A stretch of DNA of 64,000 bases from Symsagittifera roscoffensis (GCF_963678635.1 NC_087064.1:46791346-46855345), one strand, 5' to 3'; positions 35,742-47,362 are shown, counted from the first letter of the stretch. Notes: generated by a model from the letters alone, not told the origin. Translations and numbers: made by a program.

Positions 35742-36023
35742 TATCAAAGCTATAAATTTACTGCTGAGTTACACCTGAATAGAAAGGAAACTTATTTGTT
35801 TTTAGAAAATTTGAAGTATAATAAAAAATCGTACGCTAAAATACCAAAGACTCTTTTTATTCCCTACCTAAATCCCAAATTTGTAAAAACTCCCCAGCAA
35901 AGTTTTTCATTTCTTCATTTCTTTAAAGATTTTCGATGTTCAAAATCTTGCATGATCAGGTTTGGAATGATTTGTTTTTTATTTAACTGCAAACGACTTT
36001 TGGCCATTCATTTTTGCGATTGA
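35742..36023 (+). other. short open frame divergent from polB, second copy
   Basis: The frame is open from upstream of 35742 without an ATG. It reads YQSYKFTAELHLNRKE, KKSY, NPKFV and ends at 36023. It aligns gap-free for about 50 codons with 7100-7327 and has the same position relative to polB. Product not recognised; Lys/Phe-rich. The two copies differ partly at silent positions, which mildly favours past coding. Confidence 0.35.
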
Positions 36024-36484
36024 TTTTGTGTATATTTTAACTCATATGGAAGATTTGAGTCCTTAAAAGGTAAATTTTTGCCCGATTGGATACGGCAACT
36101 AGACCAAAAATGAAAGTTTTTGTGATTGGAAACGACAATAAGTTAAAATATCCAAAATGTCTAAAATATCCAAAAATCTCGACTGAACACGACTTTTATA
36201 TGAAAATTCCATAAAAAGAGGCTAAAATTTGATTGGACAAGACTGCAATCCAAATGAGAAAAATCAATTCTGATTGGTTAAACCCACACACTCGAGTTAA
36301 AGGTACCCTTCTCTCTTAACTAAAATCCATTTTATTTTCAGCTTAACTACCGTCAACTACTTCCTCTTTCAGCTCTATTCAATTTAATTTCAACTTAACT
36401 ATCGTTAAGCACCTGCCTCTCAACTGTAAACCAATCATCCATTTTACTCTGTGTCTTTTACTCAATTTATTGCTCAAAATGATC
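36024..36484. other. no gene recognised
   Basis: Polinton interior DNA. The part to about 36230 still resembles 7440-7570. A poly-CT/TTAACT-rich stretch follows at 36300-36480. No coding signal seen. Confidence 0.4.
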
Positions 36485-37165
36485 AAATCTACTACGCATA
36501 ATGGACCTGGTTATTGTTATGTTTTACCTAGATTTTCTAGTTGTTGTTTTCTTGTTCACATGACTGGATTGCTCTTCTGTTTATATATTAAAGTTTCTGC
36601 TTCAACAGTATATAAATTTATCGATTGTTAACCATTTAGCCAAAAATTTCAGTTAGAAAAAGAGTAGTATGATAAGCTGGTATATTTTATCTCCTCGGTT
36701 TTGTCTTATGAAAAAACTTTCGAGAAAACTTGTACCATTATTGACGAACGAACAGTAGAAAAGGAACGTTCAGAAATTGGATGAAAATCTCAGAAATTTT
36801 GATTTGATTAAGCATGAATTTTCACCAATTACAAAAAGAAGCATTACTTTTTTTGTACTGGTATTGTTTTGGACCCAAAAATAATTTTGAAAGAAACGGA
36901 CCAAAAAATTCCTTTTGGAGATCTAACTGGATACGGAAATTCCTGTATGAATTATTTTTTTGGCCAAAATCAAAAAAATTCAACCTTCATACAATTTTAC
37001 ATGATGCAGCTGGATCTTTGAAGTCTACTACGCATAATGGACCTGGTTATTGTTATGTTTTACCTAGATTTTCTAGTTCTCTTCCTCTATTTATATATTA
37101 AATTTTTAGCTTCAACTGCATATGAATTTATCGATTGTTAACCATTTAAACAAAAATTTCAGTGA
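36485..37165. repeat. direct repeat pair around a short unassigned frame
   Basis: The copies are about 36485-36660 and 37021-37165, sharing TCTACTACGCATAATGGACC, TTTTACCTAGATTTTCTAGT, TTTATCGATTGTTAACCATT and CAAAAATTTCAGT. They are offset by about 536 bp in the same orientation. Between them a plus-strand frame of 95 codons (36814-37101) reads into the second copy; I do not recognise it. Confidence 0.85.
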
Positions 37166-37179
37166 AAACAGTTAACATC

Positions 37180-37660
37180 TTGAGTCTAGTTGTTTTGGAT
37201 ATTGAGTGTTTTGAAAACAAAATAGTTAAAGAGGCGGGAGTTTACAAAATGAAAAACTGAGGGAAATTCCTTTCTTCCTCCCAAAAAGTTCCAAGCAACA
37301 TCTCAGTCTGCTTGGTGTACGAAGCATCTTCATGGAATCAATTGGAGTAGTGGTTATGAAAAACAAATTGAGCTTGGAAAATATTGAAAAAATTAAAAGC
37401 CCCAGAAACGGATTTTTTTTGCAAAAGATTATGAAAAAAAATGTAAAGTTGTGTCAGAAATTTTGAAAACAAAGGTTACAAACTTGGATAAATACGCATG
37501 CCCAAAAGTTCAGAGTTTGATTTTCAAAGATGAAGAATATGATTTGAGGCATCGCAAATAGCCCTTTCATGATGCAAAAACTCTTCATTGTGCAGAAGGA
37601 AAAACATTTGCATACGGAACACGAACTCGATGTTTTTATAACAAATTGTAAATTATAGAA
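37180..37660 (+). pseudogene. Polinton-associated gene relic with a DIE motif
   Basis: Conceptual translation starts VVLDIECFENKIVKE; D-I-E is at 37198-37206. It continues in shifting frames with Trp, Cys and His pairs to about 37650 (ending near YGTRTRCFY). A hydrophobic strand followed by DxE is typical of the first motif of DEDD-type 3'-5' exonucleases (RNase H fold), so an exonuclease-like protein is possible, but the later motifs cannot be confirmed. It lies upstream of the ATPase in the same orientation. At least three frameshifts or stops. Confidence 0.4.
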
Positions 37661-37936
37661 ATCATTTTGTATTATCTTGTGTTTTGGAAATTTAAATTTT
37701 AAAATTGAACAATTTTTTCATTCCAAAGTTGAGATGGGTGATGAATGTGACAAGCAATTAAATTTAGGAAGTTTTGTTTCTGATGAGGAGAATCATGAAT
37801 GAAAATCTTGGAATTGTTTTAGGCGTACATGTAGTAGACTTTTTTAGTTTTATGTGCCAATTTTTGTTATAGTTATATCACTAGCATGTGCAATCGTTCG
37901 AATAACGTTATCCACTACATGTGAAGAAACATCAGT

Positions 37937-38730
37937 TTGGGTAGCAATTGTATCAAGTACAGTCGGTTATATTTTACCTTCTCGAAAAAACAAGTTTTTA
38001 TTTCGCTAATTGGAATGAGTGGATCTGGAAAACTGCTGGAACGAGTGGATCTCGGTAAAAACTTGGTACATTTCAATCAGAACTTAATAAAAAAATTTAT
38101 TTTTATCAACATCATCAAACTCTTTATGTTATCGACAAATGCAAAAAAAAACTTGAATTTATCCAAGGAGTTGACTTTGAACTGATTGAAAACCTTCCGA
38201 ATATATTGGAACAAAATACCTGTTAATATTTGATGACTCTTGTAAAGAAATTTCAAAATCTAAGCACTTTGTAAAAATTGGTACCGCTGGAAGACACAGG
38301 GAACTGTATACAATTTATATTAAGCATAACTTGTTTCATCAAAGCAAACTGGGAACAGATGTTGAGTCACAAAATACACATAATGTTTTGATCAAGTCAC
38401 CGAGAGATGTTTTTCAAATCAATACATTGAGTCAACAACTAGGTCTAGGATCACAATTGAAAGGGTGGTATCAAGATGCAACATCTATTCTTTATGGTGA
38501 TTTACTCCTTGATTTAACTCCAAAAACAGTTGACTTGCTAAGATATTGCACAAACAGCGGTTCAGTTCCATCAAAATTTTGTTTACCAGTAGGAACAGTA
38601 ACAAAGTTTTTGAACGATGAGCATACAGAACGTCTCTATACTCCCAATATTTCAAACATTTTTCCAAAAACTTCAAAAACAATTTATCTTCCATTGTGCA
38701 AAAAGTTTCATTGAGTTCTTCGGCAAATTT
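37937..38730 (+). pseudogene. Polinton packaging ATPase (FtsK/HerA-like), decayed
   Basis: Walker A reads GMSGSGK at 38012-38032, but the next residue is Leu where Ser or Thr normally binds magnesium. Walker B follows a frameshift: LLIFDDS with the two Asp codons at 38232-38237. A block with IGTAGRHR then leads into a long open stretch 38331-38714 (127 codons), containing SPRDVFQI, LGLGSQLKGWYQDAT and a C-terminal NIFPKTSKTI. Known role: pumping element DNA into capsids in virus-like Polintons. It is followed directly by an unassigned gene and then the integrase. Dead because of the frameshift and Walker A change. Confidence 0.7.
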
Positions 38731-38739
38731 TTAGTGAAT

Positions 38740-39280
38740 TTGCTACGAGGCGAGCTAAGAAATATTTTAAAGTCGCCTAAAGGCTCACAATTAATGTCTC
38801 TTATCACTCCTTTTGTCATTAAACGATTGAGATATTATGGATCAATTTGTTCTAATTCCTTACTCAGTTTATTAATCACAAAGTACGCTTCCAAAAAACA
38901 AAAACTGGAACCAAAGCAAGAAAAAGAGGAGACTGTACCAAAAGATTTTGATTCTATTTACAGTGCGTATATGCGAGGTTGAAAACGAGTAGCAATAAGC
39001 ATCTTACTGATTTAGTTTTAAATTCTCCTAGAATTAAACTAAGTATGTCAAATAAAATCATATTAGAGAAACGAGACTCAAAAGAATCGTTTGTAGGCTT
39101 CGTGTGGTCACCAAAGCGAAAAACTACCGACTTTTCGAATATTTTCTTTACCCTTTTAGAAACAACTCAAATTCCACCTAAACTTGTTATCAACATGAAA
39201 GCCAAAACGAAAGACAGAAGAACTTGGATTTCTTTGATGACTCTTGTGAAGAAATTTCAAAATCTAAGCACTTTGTAAAA
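38740..39280 (+). pseudogene. Polinton-associated gene, unknown function
   Basis: Two plus-strand open stretches meet at a frameshift near 38980. The first (38740-38982) has a Lys-rich segment KKQKLEPKQEKEE followed by DFDSIYSAYMR. The second (38979-39278) contains SNKHLTDLVLNSPRIKLSMS and DRRTWISL. By position between the packaging ATPase and the integrase it may be a structural or minor virion protein. I cannot assign a family. Confidence 0.4.
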
Positions 39281-39432
39281 ATTGGTACCGCTGGAAGACA
39301 CAGGGTACTGAATACAGTTTATATTAAGCATAACTTGTTTCATCAAAGCGAACTGGGAAGAGATGTTGAGTCATAAAATACACATAAAGTTTTGATCAAG
39401 TCACCGAGAGATGTTTTGCAAATCAATACAAG
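39232..39432 (+). repeat. duplicated 200 bp ATPase segment
   Basis: It repeats 38229-38429 at about 1,003 bp distance: GATGACTCTTGT, GGTACCGCTGGAAGACACAGG and CACCGAGAGATGTTTT occur in both. It covers Walker B to the SPRDV block. In this copy a stop (TAA) follows the GRDVES reading. Confidence 0.9.
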
Positions 39433-39589
39433 ACTGGTAAGACTGAAGAGATTGTATTCTAGGAGTAGAGCTGCGTAAGGTTCTGTGCGAAACTTGAGTG
39501 AGGCAAGCGGTTTGTCAAAAAAAACTAGAACCATTTTTACAAAACAAGACATCGTAAACTAAATTTGGTCCTCCAATCAGATGTTTCCG

Positions 39590-40331
39590 AAGATTTCAAG
39601 TTTTTTTTCAAAATATATCAAGGAAATTCGGCGCATGGACTTGGTTTTTGTGGACAAACTAGAGAAACAAAATAAGGAAGTCAAATTTTTATTGGTGGCT
39701 GTTGATGTTTTTTCACGATTTTTCAGAGTCAAACAATGAAAACAAAACATGCCAAAGAAACTTTGCATGCTTTCAAAACAAGGATTTCTCAAAAAAGCAC
39801 GCCTGAAAAACTTCGAGGTGATAAAGGAACAGGGTATGGGGGATCTTTCAAAAAAGTTTTCTATGGAGAAAGACATTAAACTTTACTCAGCAACGAGGTA
39901 AATAATAGCTGCATTTGCAGACAGCGTCATTCAATCATTCAGTCGTTCAGTGTCATTCAGTCACAAAACACATAATTAATCGCTACATAGAAGATCATGA
40001 TGAAAATTAATTCACAAGTTTTCTCAATTTGTGTCTACAATGAATTATCGCGTCATTAGATCTATTGGGAAATCCCCTAGAGAAGTCAAAAATACTGATT
40101 TCCTCTCAATTCTGTGCATAGTACAACGAGGTATAAGTTGGAGATAGAGTGAGAATTTCGAGGAATGACATTCTTTTTCGGAAGGGATGCAAACCACAAA
40201 TTACAGATAAAATTTTTGAAATTTCTGCATCATCTTCAAAAAAGCCTCCTACCGACATCATCAAAGATCTCGACAAAGAAGACATTCTGGGAAAATTTTA
40301 TGAAAAAGAGCTGAGAAAACGTTCAGATTGA
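39590..40331 (+). pseudogene. Polinton retrovirus-like integrase, decayed
   Basis: The catalytic core reads RMDLVFVDKLEKQNK, then FLLVAVDVFSRF. The first catalytic Asp codon is at 39638-39640. The second is in RGDKGTGYGG at 39820-39822. At the place of the catalytic Glu, in AFADSVIQS, an Asp is read at 39920-39922 just before a short repeated insertion (ATTCAGTC units, 39930-39965). The C-terminal SH3-like part is open at 40149-40331 (VRISRNDILFRKG, FYEKELRKRSD). D-to-D spacing is about 60 codons and D-to-E about 33, as in the DDE family. Role: insertion of the transposon into the host chromosome. Frameshifts and the Glu change make it inactive. Confidence 0.75.
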
Positions 40332-40369
40332 AGGAAAATTCTAAACTAAATTTCCATCGATCAGTTGTC

Positions 40370-40485
40370 ATGGATTCTCTTACGATTGAGTTAGTTTCTA
40401 ACGCTTCTGTAAATTGTTTACCGAATAATAATCTTCGTTTTTTACAAAACTTCTACCCAAACAAATACATTTGAAAGGAGAATGG
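40370..40485 (+). pseudogene. start of the gene after the integrase, cut by the gap
   Basis: ATG at 40370 opens a 34-codon frame beginning MDSLTIELVSNAS that ends in TGA near 40471. A +1 shift would continue as HLKGEW into the gap. The position after integrase and the beginning suggest a Polinton structural protein, but only this N terminus is visible. Confidence 0.35.
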
Positions 40486-40685
40486 NNNNNNNNNNNNNNN
40501 NNNNNNNNNNNNNNNNNNNNNNNNNNNNNNNNNNNNNNNNNNNNNNNNNNNNNNNNNNNNNNNNNNNNNNNNNNNNNNNNNNNNNNNNNNNNNNNNNNNN
40601 NNNNNNNNNNNNNNNNNNNNNNNNNNNNNNNNNNNNNNNNNNNNNNNNNNNNNNNNNNNNNNNNNNNNNNNNNNNNNNNNNNNNN
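40486..40685. other. assembly gap (200 N)
   Basis: A run of exactly 200 N separates the last readable Polinton gene from the LTR tandem array. The remaining Polinton genes and its right end may be lost in it. Confidence 0.99.
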
Positions 40686-43600
40686 AATTCGTTTTGATTT
40701 GTTTAGTTTTACCCAAAACTAAATTAGTGAAAGTCTATTTGAGACTCTTTTGGTAGCAGCAGATGAGTTTAAGTCCGAGGTGGCTTTCTCAAAGAGTAAT
40801 TTCAGATAAGGTTTCTTATTTTTGACCGAAAAGATTCGTGCAACCTTACTCTTATATTTCTTAGTCTGAATTTCCTAGGTCTGTTTGAGACTCTTTTGGT
40901 CGCACCAGATGAGTTTTCGTCCTGGATGGCTTTATCATAGAGATATTTTGGTTAAGGACCTTATTTTTGGCCGCATAGGTTCGTGCAAGTTTTCAGTCTA
41001 ATACGAATCATAATCTTACTCTTTGATTTTCTAGTCTCGATAGGTCTGGGAACTGGTGTTTTGCGAAGATATCGGAAAAAAGAAAGCAACTGATTTGTGT
41101 CTATGTTGTTTTATTCTCTGGCTGAAACTATGAATACATTTTAGCACTGGATGTTGATTGGTTACTTATAAATTTTTTACAGTGGTAAAATAAAAATATA
41201 CAACAAGTACTTGTTTTTAACTGATTTCAATACTTTTTTCTGTAACATGACGTTTCAATACTTTTTTCTGTAACATGACGAAGAGTGGGGTTCAAGTGAA
41301 GGTTGAAAAATCAAAGTTCTTCGCTGTTCACTTATTTTAAATGGTGATTTTTTTGAAAAAAATTGTCACCTCGTCCTGCGTCGTCGAAAAGTTTTAAAAT
41401 GATTAGAAATCTTAGGTTGTTAGACAGTGAATTAAAGAGATGAAATGAGTTTCAAATTTAAACGGAAAAAATCAAAGGAAAGCCACGATGATCCAATTTT
41501 AAGAAAGAGTTAGGTGAAGTAGTTAGATTAAAAGCTAAATGTTGAAGATCCCAGAGGAACCCTAGATGATTCGATTTGAAAAATTACGTTTTTGATTCAA
41601 AGTTCGAGATCACAGAGAAACCCTGATGAATAGTTAAATTTCGGAAAAACTATTTTTTTTAATTGGTTGAGGATCCAAGAAAGGTCTTGATGATCTTGAG
41701 CTTGATTAAATTAGTGCTCGAATTTTTATTTGTTCTGGATAACGAGAAACAAAAAAAGTTGATGATCCTCGAGCGCAAGAGTTTTTCACCAAATTAACAA
41801 CAATTAACATAAATACTTTTTTGTTTTGTATTTTGGTGTTTTATGAATTATAAAATTTGAAGAAAAAATATGATAAAAGTTACTGCAGATTTAATGTTTA
41901 AGATTAAGCTTGATACATTTTTTTATCGACGTCTAGTTGATAATTATATGATTAAAAATATATCAGTTTTACTTAATAAGTACGGCCTATTAAATTGAGT
42001 TTACGGCTCTTTTTAATGCAGATTAGATTGTATTGGGAAAATTTACTGCAGTAATAGTTTTTACTTTTGTCGTCGTTGTCTGCTTTTTTCGCTTTGCGAT
42101 GCAGAGTTTTGATTCATCGTCTTTTGTTGCGAATCGATTAGATCTTTAGTTTTAGTTCGACCTGATTAGGTTTATTGAGCCGTGGAAATATGCTATTTCT
42201 AGTACCAATTCGTTTTGATTTGTTTGGTAATATCTGAAACTAAATTAGTGTAGGCCTGTTTGAGACTCTTTTGCTCGCAGCAGATGAGCTTAAGTCCGGG
42301 GTGGCTTTCTCATATAGTAATTTCAGATAAGGTTTCTTATTTTTGACCGTAAAGATTCCTGCAACTTTCTAGGCTAATACCAATCCTAATCTTACTCTTA
42401 TTTTTCTTAGTCTCAATTTCTTAGGTCTGTTTGAAAACCCTATGGTCGCACCACATGAGTTTACGCGAGGTATAGCTTTCTCATATAGGTACTTCGATTA
42501 AGAATCTTTTTTTGGGCGGATAGGTTCGTGCAATTTTTTAGTCTAAAACTAATCCTTATCTTATACTTCTATTTTCTCGTCTCGTTAGGTCTGGGAACTG
42601 GTATTTTGCGAAAAAATACGAAAAAAGAAAGCAGCTGATTCGCATCTATGTTATTATATTCTTTGGCTAAAATTATGAATAAATTTTAGCAATGGATACT
42701 GATTGGTTATTTATGAGTACTTTAAAGTGGTAAAAATCAAACTACATTAAAAAAAACTTGTTTTAAAATGGTTCCAATACTTTTTTCTATAACATGACAG
42801 GATTCCTCATCCTGCTTTGCTGGAAAATGACAGGTTTGCTGAAATGATTTTTTGTCCTGGGTCATGAAAAAAGTAGGGGGGTTCAAGTGAAGGATGAAAA
42901 ACCGAATTTATTCGCTGTTCACCTAATTTAAATTTAAAAAAAAAATGAAACTTCGTCTTTTTAAGAAAAATTGTCACTTCGTCATTGGTCATAGAAGTGC
43001 TGGAAAGTGAATCGAAGTTATACGTTGTTAGACACTGAAACAAAGTGATGAAATGAATTTGAAATTGAAACGTAGGAAATCAAAGAAAAGCCACGATGAT
43101 CCAATTTTAAGAAAGAATTAGGTTAAAAAGTTAGATTAAAGATTAAAGGTTGAAGATCCCAGAAGAACCCTAGCTGATGATCTGATTTGAATAATTAAGT
43201 TTATTATTTAAAATTCGGATCACAGAGAAGCCACGAAGAATAGATAAATTTAAGAAAAAAACTAAACTCTTTTAATTGATTGAGTATCCAAGAAAGGTCG
43301 TGATGATCTCGAATTTGGATTAAGTTAGTGCTCAAAGTTTTAATTGCTCTGGATAACGAGAGTCGAAAAAACTGATGATCTTTGAGAGCAAGGATTTTTT
43401 CACCAAATTAACACTAATAAATTTAAATGTTTTTTCGTTTTGTATTTTTGTGTTTTATGAATTATAAAATTTGAATAAAAATTTTGATAAAAAAATTGCA
43501 GATTTAAAGTTTAAGGTTGATTAATAATTTATCGACGTCTAATTGATAATTATAAGGTTAAAATATATCAGCTTTACTGAAAAAATGCGGCTTAATAAAT

Positions 43601-44260
43601 TGAGATTACAGCTCCATTTAATGCAGCATATATAGTATTGAGAAAATTTCCTGCTCGATTAGTTCCTACTTTTGTCGTCGTTGTCTGCTTTTTCGCTTTG
43701 CGACTCAGAGTTTTGGTTCATCGTCTTTTATTACGAATCGACTAGGTCTTTAGTTTGAGCTAGACTTGATTAGGTTTGTTGAGCCGTGGAAATAAGCTAT
43801 TTCTAGTATCAATTCGTTTTGATTTGCTTGGTTTTAACTAAAGCTAAATTAGTATAGGTCTGTTTGAGACTTTTTTGGTCGCAGCAGATGAGTTTAAGTC
43901 CGGGCTGGCTTTCTCATAGAGGTATTTCGGATAAGGATCTTATTTTAGGCCGGATAGGTTCGTTCAAGTTTTTAGTATAATACCAATCCTAATCTTTTTC
44001 TTATATTTTCTAGTCTCGATAGGTCTGGGAACTGGTGTTTTGCGAAGATATAGGAGAGAAGAAAGCAATTAATTCGTATCTATGTTATTTTATTCTCTGG
44101 CTGAAACTCTGAATAACTCTCAGCAATGGATGTTGATTGGTTATTTATAAGTGTTTTACAGTGGTAAAAATGAAATTATATAACAAATGCTTGTTTTAAA
44201 CTGGTTCCAATAACTTTTTCTATAGCATGACAGAGTTCCTCATCCTGCTTTGCTGAAATA
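40686..44260 (-). repeat. tandem array of LTR-like units, period about 1.52-1.60 kb
   Basis: AATTCGTTTTGATTTG starts units at 40686, 42207 and 43811 (periods 1521 and 1604 bp); the third is partial and ends near 44260. Each unit carries the recurring block (T)GATGAGTTTAAGTCCGGG, then TTCTTATTTTTGACCG, and a TTCAAGTGAAGG / TTCGCTGTTCAC block shared with 8275-8320. Inside units the first block is itself doubled (40740 and 40880; 42260 and 42430). Unit 1 also has a 31 bp doubling of TTTCAATACTTTTTTCTGTAACATGACG near 41226-41281. Orientation is minus relative to the retroelement. No internal genes are present. Confidence 0.85.
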
Positions 44261-44495
44261 GGACAGTATGGAGTTCAATTTTAAAAAAATCATATATTGA
44301 AGTTTTAGAAAGTATTAAGTATCCGTTTACAGGAACAAACATAAGGAACAAATTTAGATATAAGCTAGAATGATTTTGAAAGGCTTAGGGTTTCTCATGC
44401 AGTCATCTTTTGTAGCACCGGAAAAAAAATGTGGTAGTTTTTTTCTATTAAATATATTATTAATTCTGTAAAAAGCACTCGAGTACTCAACTCAG

Positions 44496-44796
44496 CATTG
44501 CCTGTTCAAAAAATTATATTTCCGAGCAATCCTCATAGTTGTCACTGTAGGCGCTGCAGTATTATGCTGTCCTTACTTGTATTGGAAAAGTTATCAGACG
44601 TTGAAGTCGGAATCAGCTGCTACTCAAAGTTCAAGCAACCAGGGAGTACAACGGAGGAAAAAGCTACTGGCTAACCTGTTCGGCGTCATCAGTATTGCTT
44701 ATACGACATGCTTCATTCCTTATATTATTATGAGTGTAGTGGCTAATTACGCCTACAACGTGTCTGTTTCAGATTCCGAATTCAGAATATGGGGCC
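44496..44796 (+). CDS. seven-transmembrane receptor, exon with TM5-TM6
   Basis: An acceptor-like ...CTCAG precedes 44496 and a consensus donor GTATGT follows 44796. The frame starts HCLFKKLYF; helix TM5 is AILIVVTVGAAVLCCPYLYW with the class A proline. A basic, Ser/Gln-rich loop with RRKK follows. TM6 contains TTCFIPYII, the CWxP-type motif with Phe for Trp, and then an Asn-glycosylation-like NVS. The exon ends in phase 1, matching the exon at 48723. Exons for TM1-TM4 were not found; 44260-44495 is noncoding and repeats lie beyond. Family: rhodopsin-like G-protein-coupled receptor of the plasma membrane; ligand unknown. GC is higher than in neighbouring repeats. Confidence 0.7.
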
Positions 44797-45086
44797 GTAT
44801 GTTCAAATAATAGATTATTTCATTGAAACTCAACAACCCCTTCTCCCAACCACCTCCTTATTGGCGGACGCTGGCATATTTTTGGCGTTTAGGCGTTTTA
44901 TGAAATTGCTGAAATGAAAGAGACAAATTTCAAATCGCAATTTGCATTTAATATGAAACAAAAATCTGGTTACAGCGGCGGTTCAGTTGCGAAGTTTTCA
45001 TTTCGGAATCTTATGTACTTGACAATTCAATGCGTTAGATCTGTTCTTAGAAAATGCACTTGTTGTTCCAAGATAACGTAATGTTT

Positions 45087-46111
45087 TGTGCTCGGGGTGT
45101 ATTTTTTTTTCTTAGACAAATTTCGACTTTTAACTAGCCCTTCTTTGACGGGATTTTTTTATATCATTCAGAAGGTATTGTTGTCCTGTGATCTTTTTTC
45201 GGGGCTTCAACATTGCCTTTTTGGTCAATTTGGGACTATTAACGCGCGATATATTTTGCGCTATTAACGCGTGAGCGGTGATTTAATCCGTCTTATAAAT
45301 TGTTCCAAATTGATTGAAGGAAGCCTATTTGCCATAATTGATTTGTTACTAGGAGCGAAGTTTATCACTTTGTACTTTATATGGCGCGTTGGGGGATGAT
45401 TTTCACAAAAAGCCTCAAAATTAGAAGAAAAAAAACATTTTTGGTTTTTATTACATTTAATTTTTTCATGGTATAACTGCTCCATAGACCTTAAAAGGCA
45501 GTCGGAGCATTCAGGGATTCGGCTTGACGCGAGCAGTTTTGTTATAATTTGCGCACACACTACTCTCAAGTTTATTAAGCAATAGGTGCACAATTGCAAC
45601 CCTTCAAGTCTTGAATGCCAAAACTAACAAGACTGCTCGTATCAGGGTGAGGCCCTGAATGTTCCGACTGCCTTTTAAGGTCTATGGAGCACTAATAAAA
45701 TGAAAAAATTAAATGAAAAAAAAAACGATTTTTTTTTTAATTTTGAGATTTTTTGTGAAAATCATCCCCCCACACGCCATATAAAGTACCAAGTGATAAA
45801 TTTCGCTCCTATTAACAAATCAATTCTGGCAAATAAGCTTCCTTAAACCAATTTGGAACGACTTCTAAGACAGATTAAATATCTGTTTACAAGTTGATAC
45901 TGCAAAAAAAAAACGCGCATTAATTGTCCCAAATTGGGCAAAATGGCAACCTTTAAACCCCCGTAACTTTACAAAAAACCATCACAGGTGAAATATTTTT
46001 TCCAGTTTTAGCTCAAATTAACAATATCTTTTGAAGGATGCTTGGAAATTTTTGTCAAAAATGACAAGCTAAAATTCGAAATTCGTCAGAAAAAAACCCA
46101 CCCCGAGCACA
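45087..46111. repeat. fold-back (large inverted repeat) element, 1,025 bp
   Basis: The ends are TGTGCTCGGGGTG (45087-45099) and CACCCCGAGCACA (46099-46111). The arms pair along about 450-500 bp with small indels; examples are CTCCATAGACCTTAAAAGGCAGTCGG near 45480 with its complement near 45665, and the TATATGGCGCG region near 45378 with CGCCATATA near 45776. The unpaired centre is about 60 bp (45545-45606). No coding capacity. A target-site duplication is not obvious. Confidence 0.9.
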
Positions 46112-47194
46112 AATATTGTGTTACTTTTGTTACAAAAGTTGGAATAATAAGGGTTTTTAAGCCTCCTGGCTGAAATGGGAAAAGTTGATCCGGGTCTGAT
46201 CCAAGAAAAATGGTCCAGGTCTGTTGGTTAGAACAGATGTCTATACGTGGTTCTGACTCAAGCTAGTTTTAGGATAATCTTGACAAAAAGTTAAACGGTG
46301 ACCATTTGACTATTATAAAGTTCGAATAGCTTAAAATGTGAAAACTTAAACATAAACCGACTAGCAGAATTTTGAAAGCTTTATTTTTCAGAAACAAGAA
46401 CAACTAAACGAAACCCGCTGAGACAAAATGGATAAAAATCAATTATGTACAGAAAAAATCAATACATATTACCGTAATTGTAGAATCGATTGATCTACAA
46501 GGTTTTTGCGAACAATAATCTATTCTCTACAAAAAGAATCATTTTTTGTCACCAAAAACGAATGCTTTTTAGTGCCAAACTATTAGAGTTTTCGATCCCC
46601 TAAAACTTGTATATATTCTTTAGATAATCTGCATATAGTCTTCATATAATCTGTAACAAAAAACTTCTATATAATCCGTAAATATTCTGCATAAAGTTCT
46701 ACTTAAATTTGATTTAATTGTCAAAAATTAAAGGGGTCGTAACAATTTCAGTTTCGTTGTTCCAAAAATGTTTTTTTTTTTGTTTCCACAAAATTTAGCA
46801 AAATTTTGTTAGCAGGAACTTTTTTCCGCAGTGCTTAAGTGAGCTGAAGTGTGTACGGTGAACTACATATTTAAAAAACTCCCACCAAGATTTTGCAACT
46901 TTTGGGTTCCCGCTGTAAGAAAAGTATTTTTGTGCTAAATTTTTTCAAATGCCATGAAAATGATCAACTTTTCATTTTTCTGTGAAAAAACATGAACAAA
47001 AAATTAGAAAAACTCAATCAGAAAATTTAATTTTTGATAATATACTCACTGGTCTAATACTTTTTTGTTTATTAGGCCAAACATCAGCACAAAAGATTAA
47101 CTTAAACCCTTACATTATAATTTTGTTTCATCACAGTCATTTTATTTGATGAGCAAACTACTAAGTTAAAAAACCACTATTTAATTTGTATAAA

Positions 47195-47345
47195 ATAAGT
47201 ATATAGTCTGTATAAGATCTGTATATAATTGTATATAGCATGTTTATAATCTGTATACAATCAGCATACAAAATGTAGATAATCTGTACATAAATTGTAT
47301 ATAATCTATCAATAATCTATATACGATCTGTATATTGTGTGCATG
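47195..47345. repeat. degenerate minisatellite
   Basis: About ten imperfect repeats of a 12-16 bp unit resembling (A)TCTGTATATAAT. Shorter, looser runs of the same type lie at 46610-46700. Intronic. Confidence 0.7.
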
Positions 47346-47362
47346 AAATTTTATAAACAAAA

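Noticed and set aside
35742-36023. Polinton terminal protein or protease
   Set aside because: No catalytic motif or size match; kept only as an unassigned short frame.
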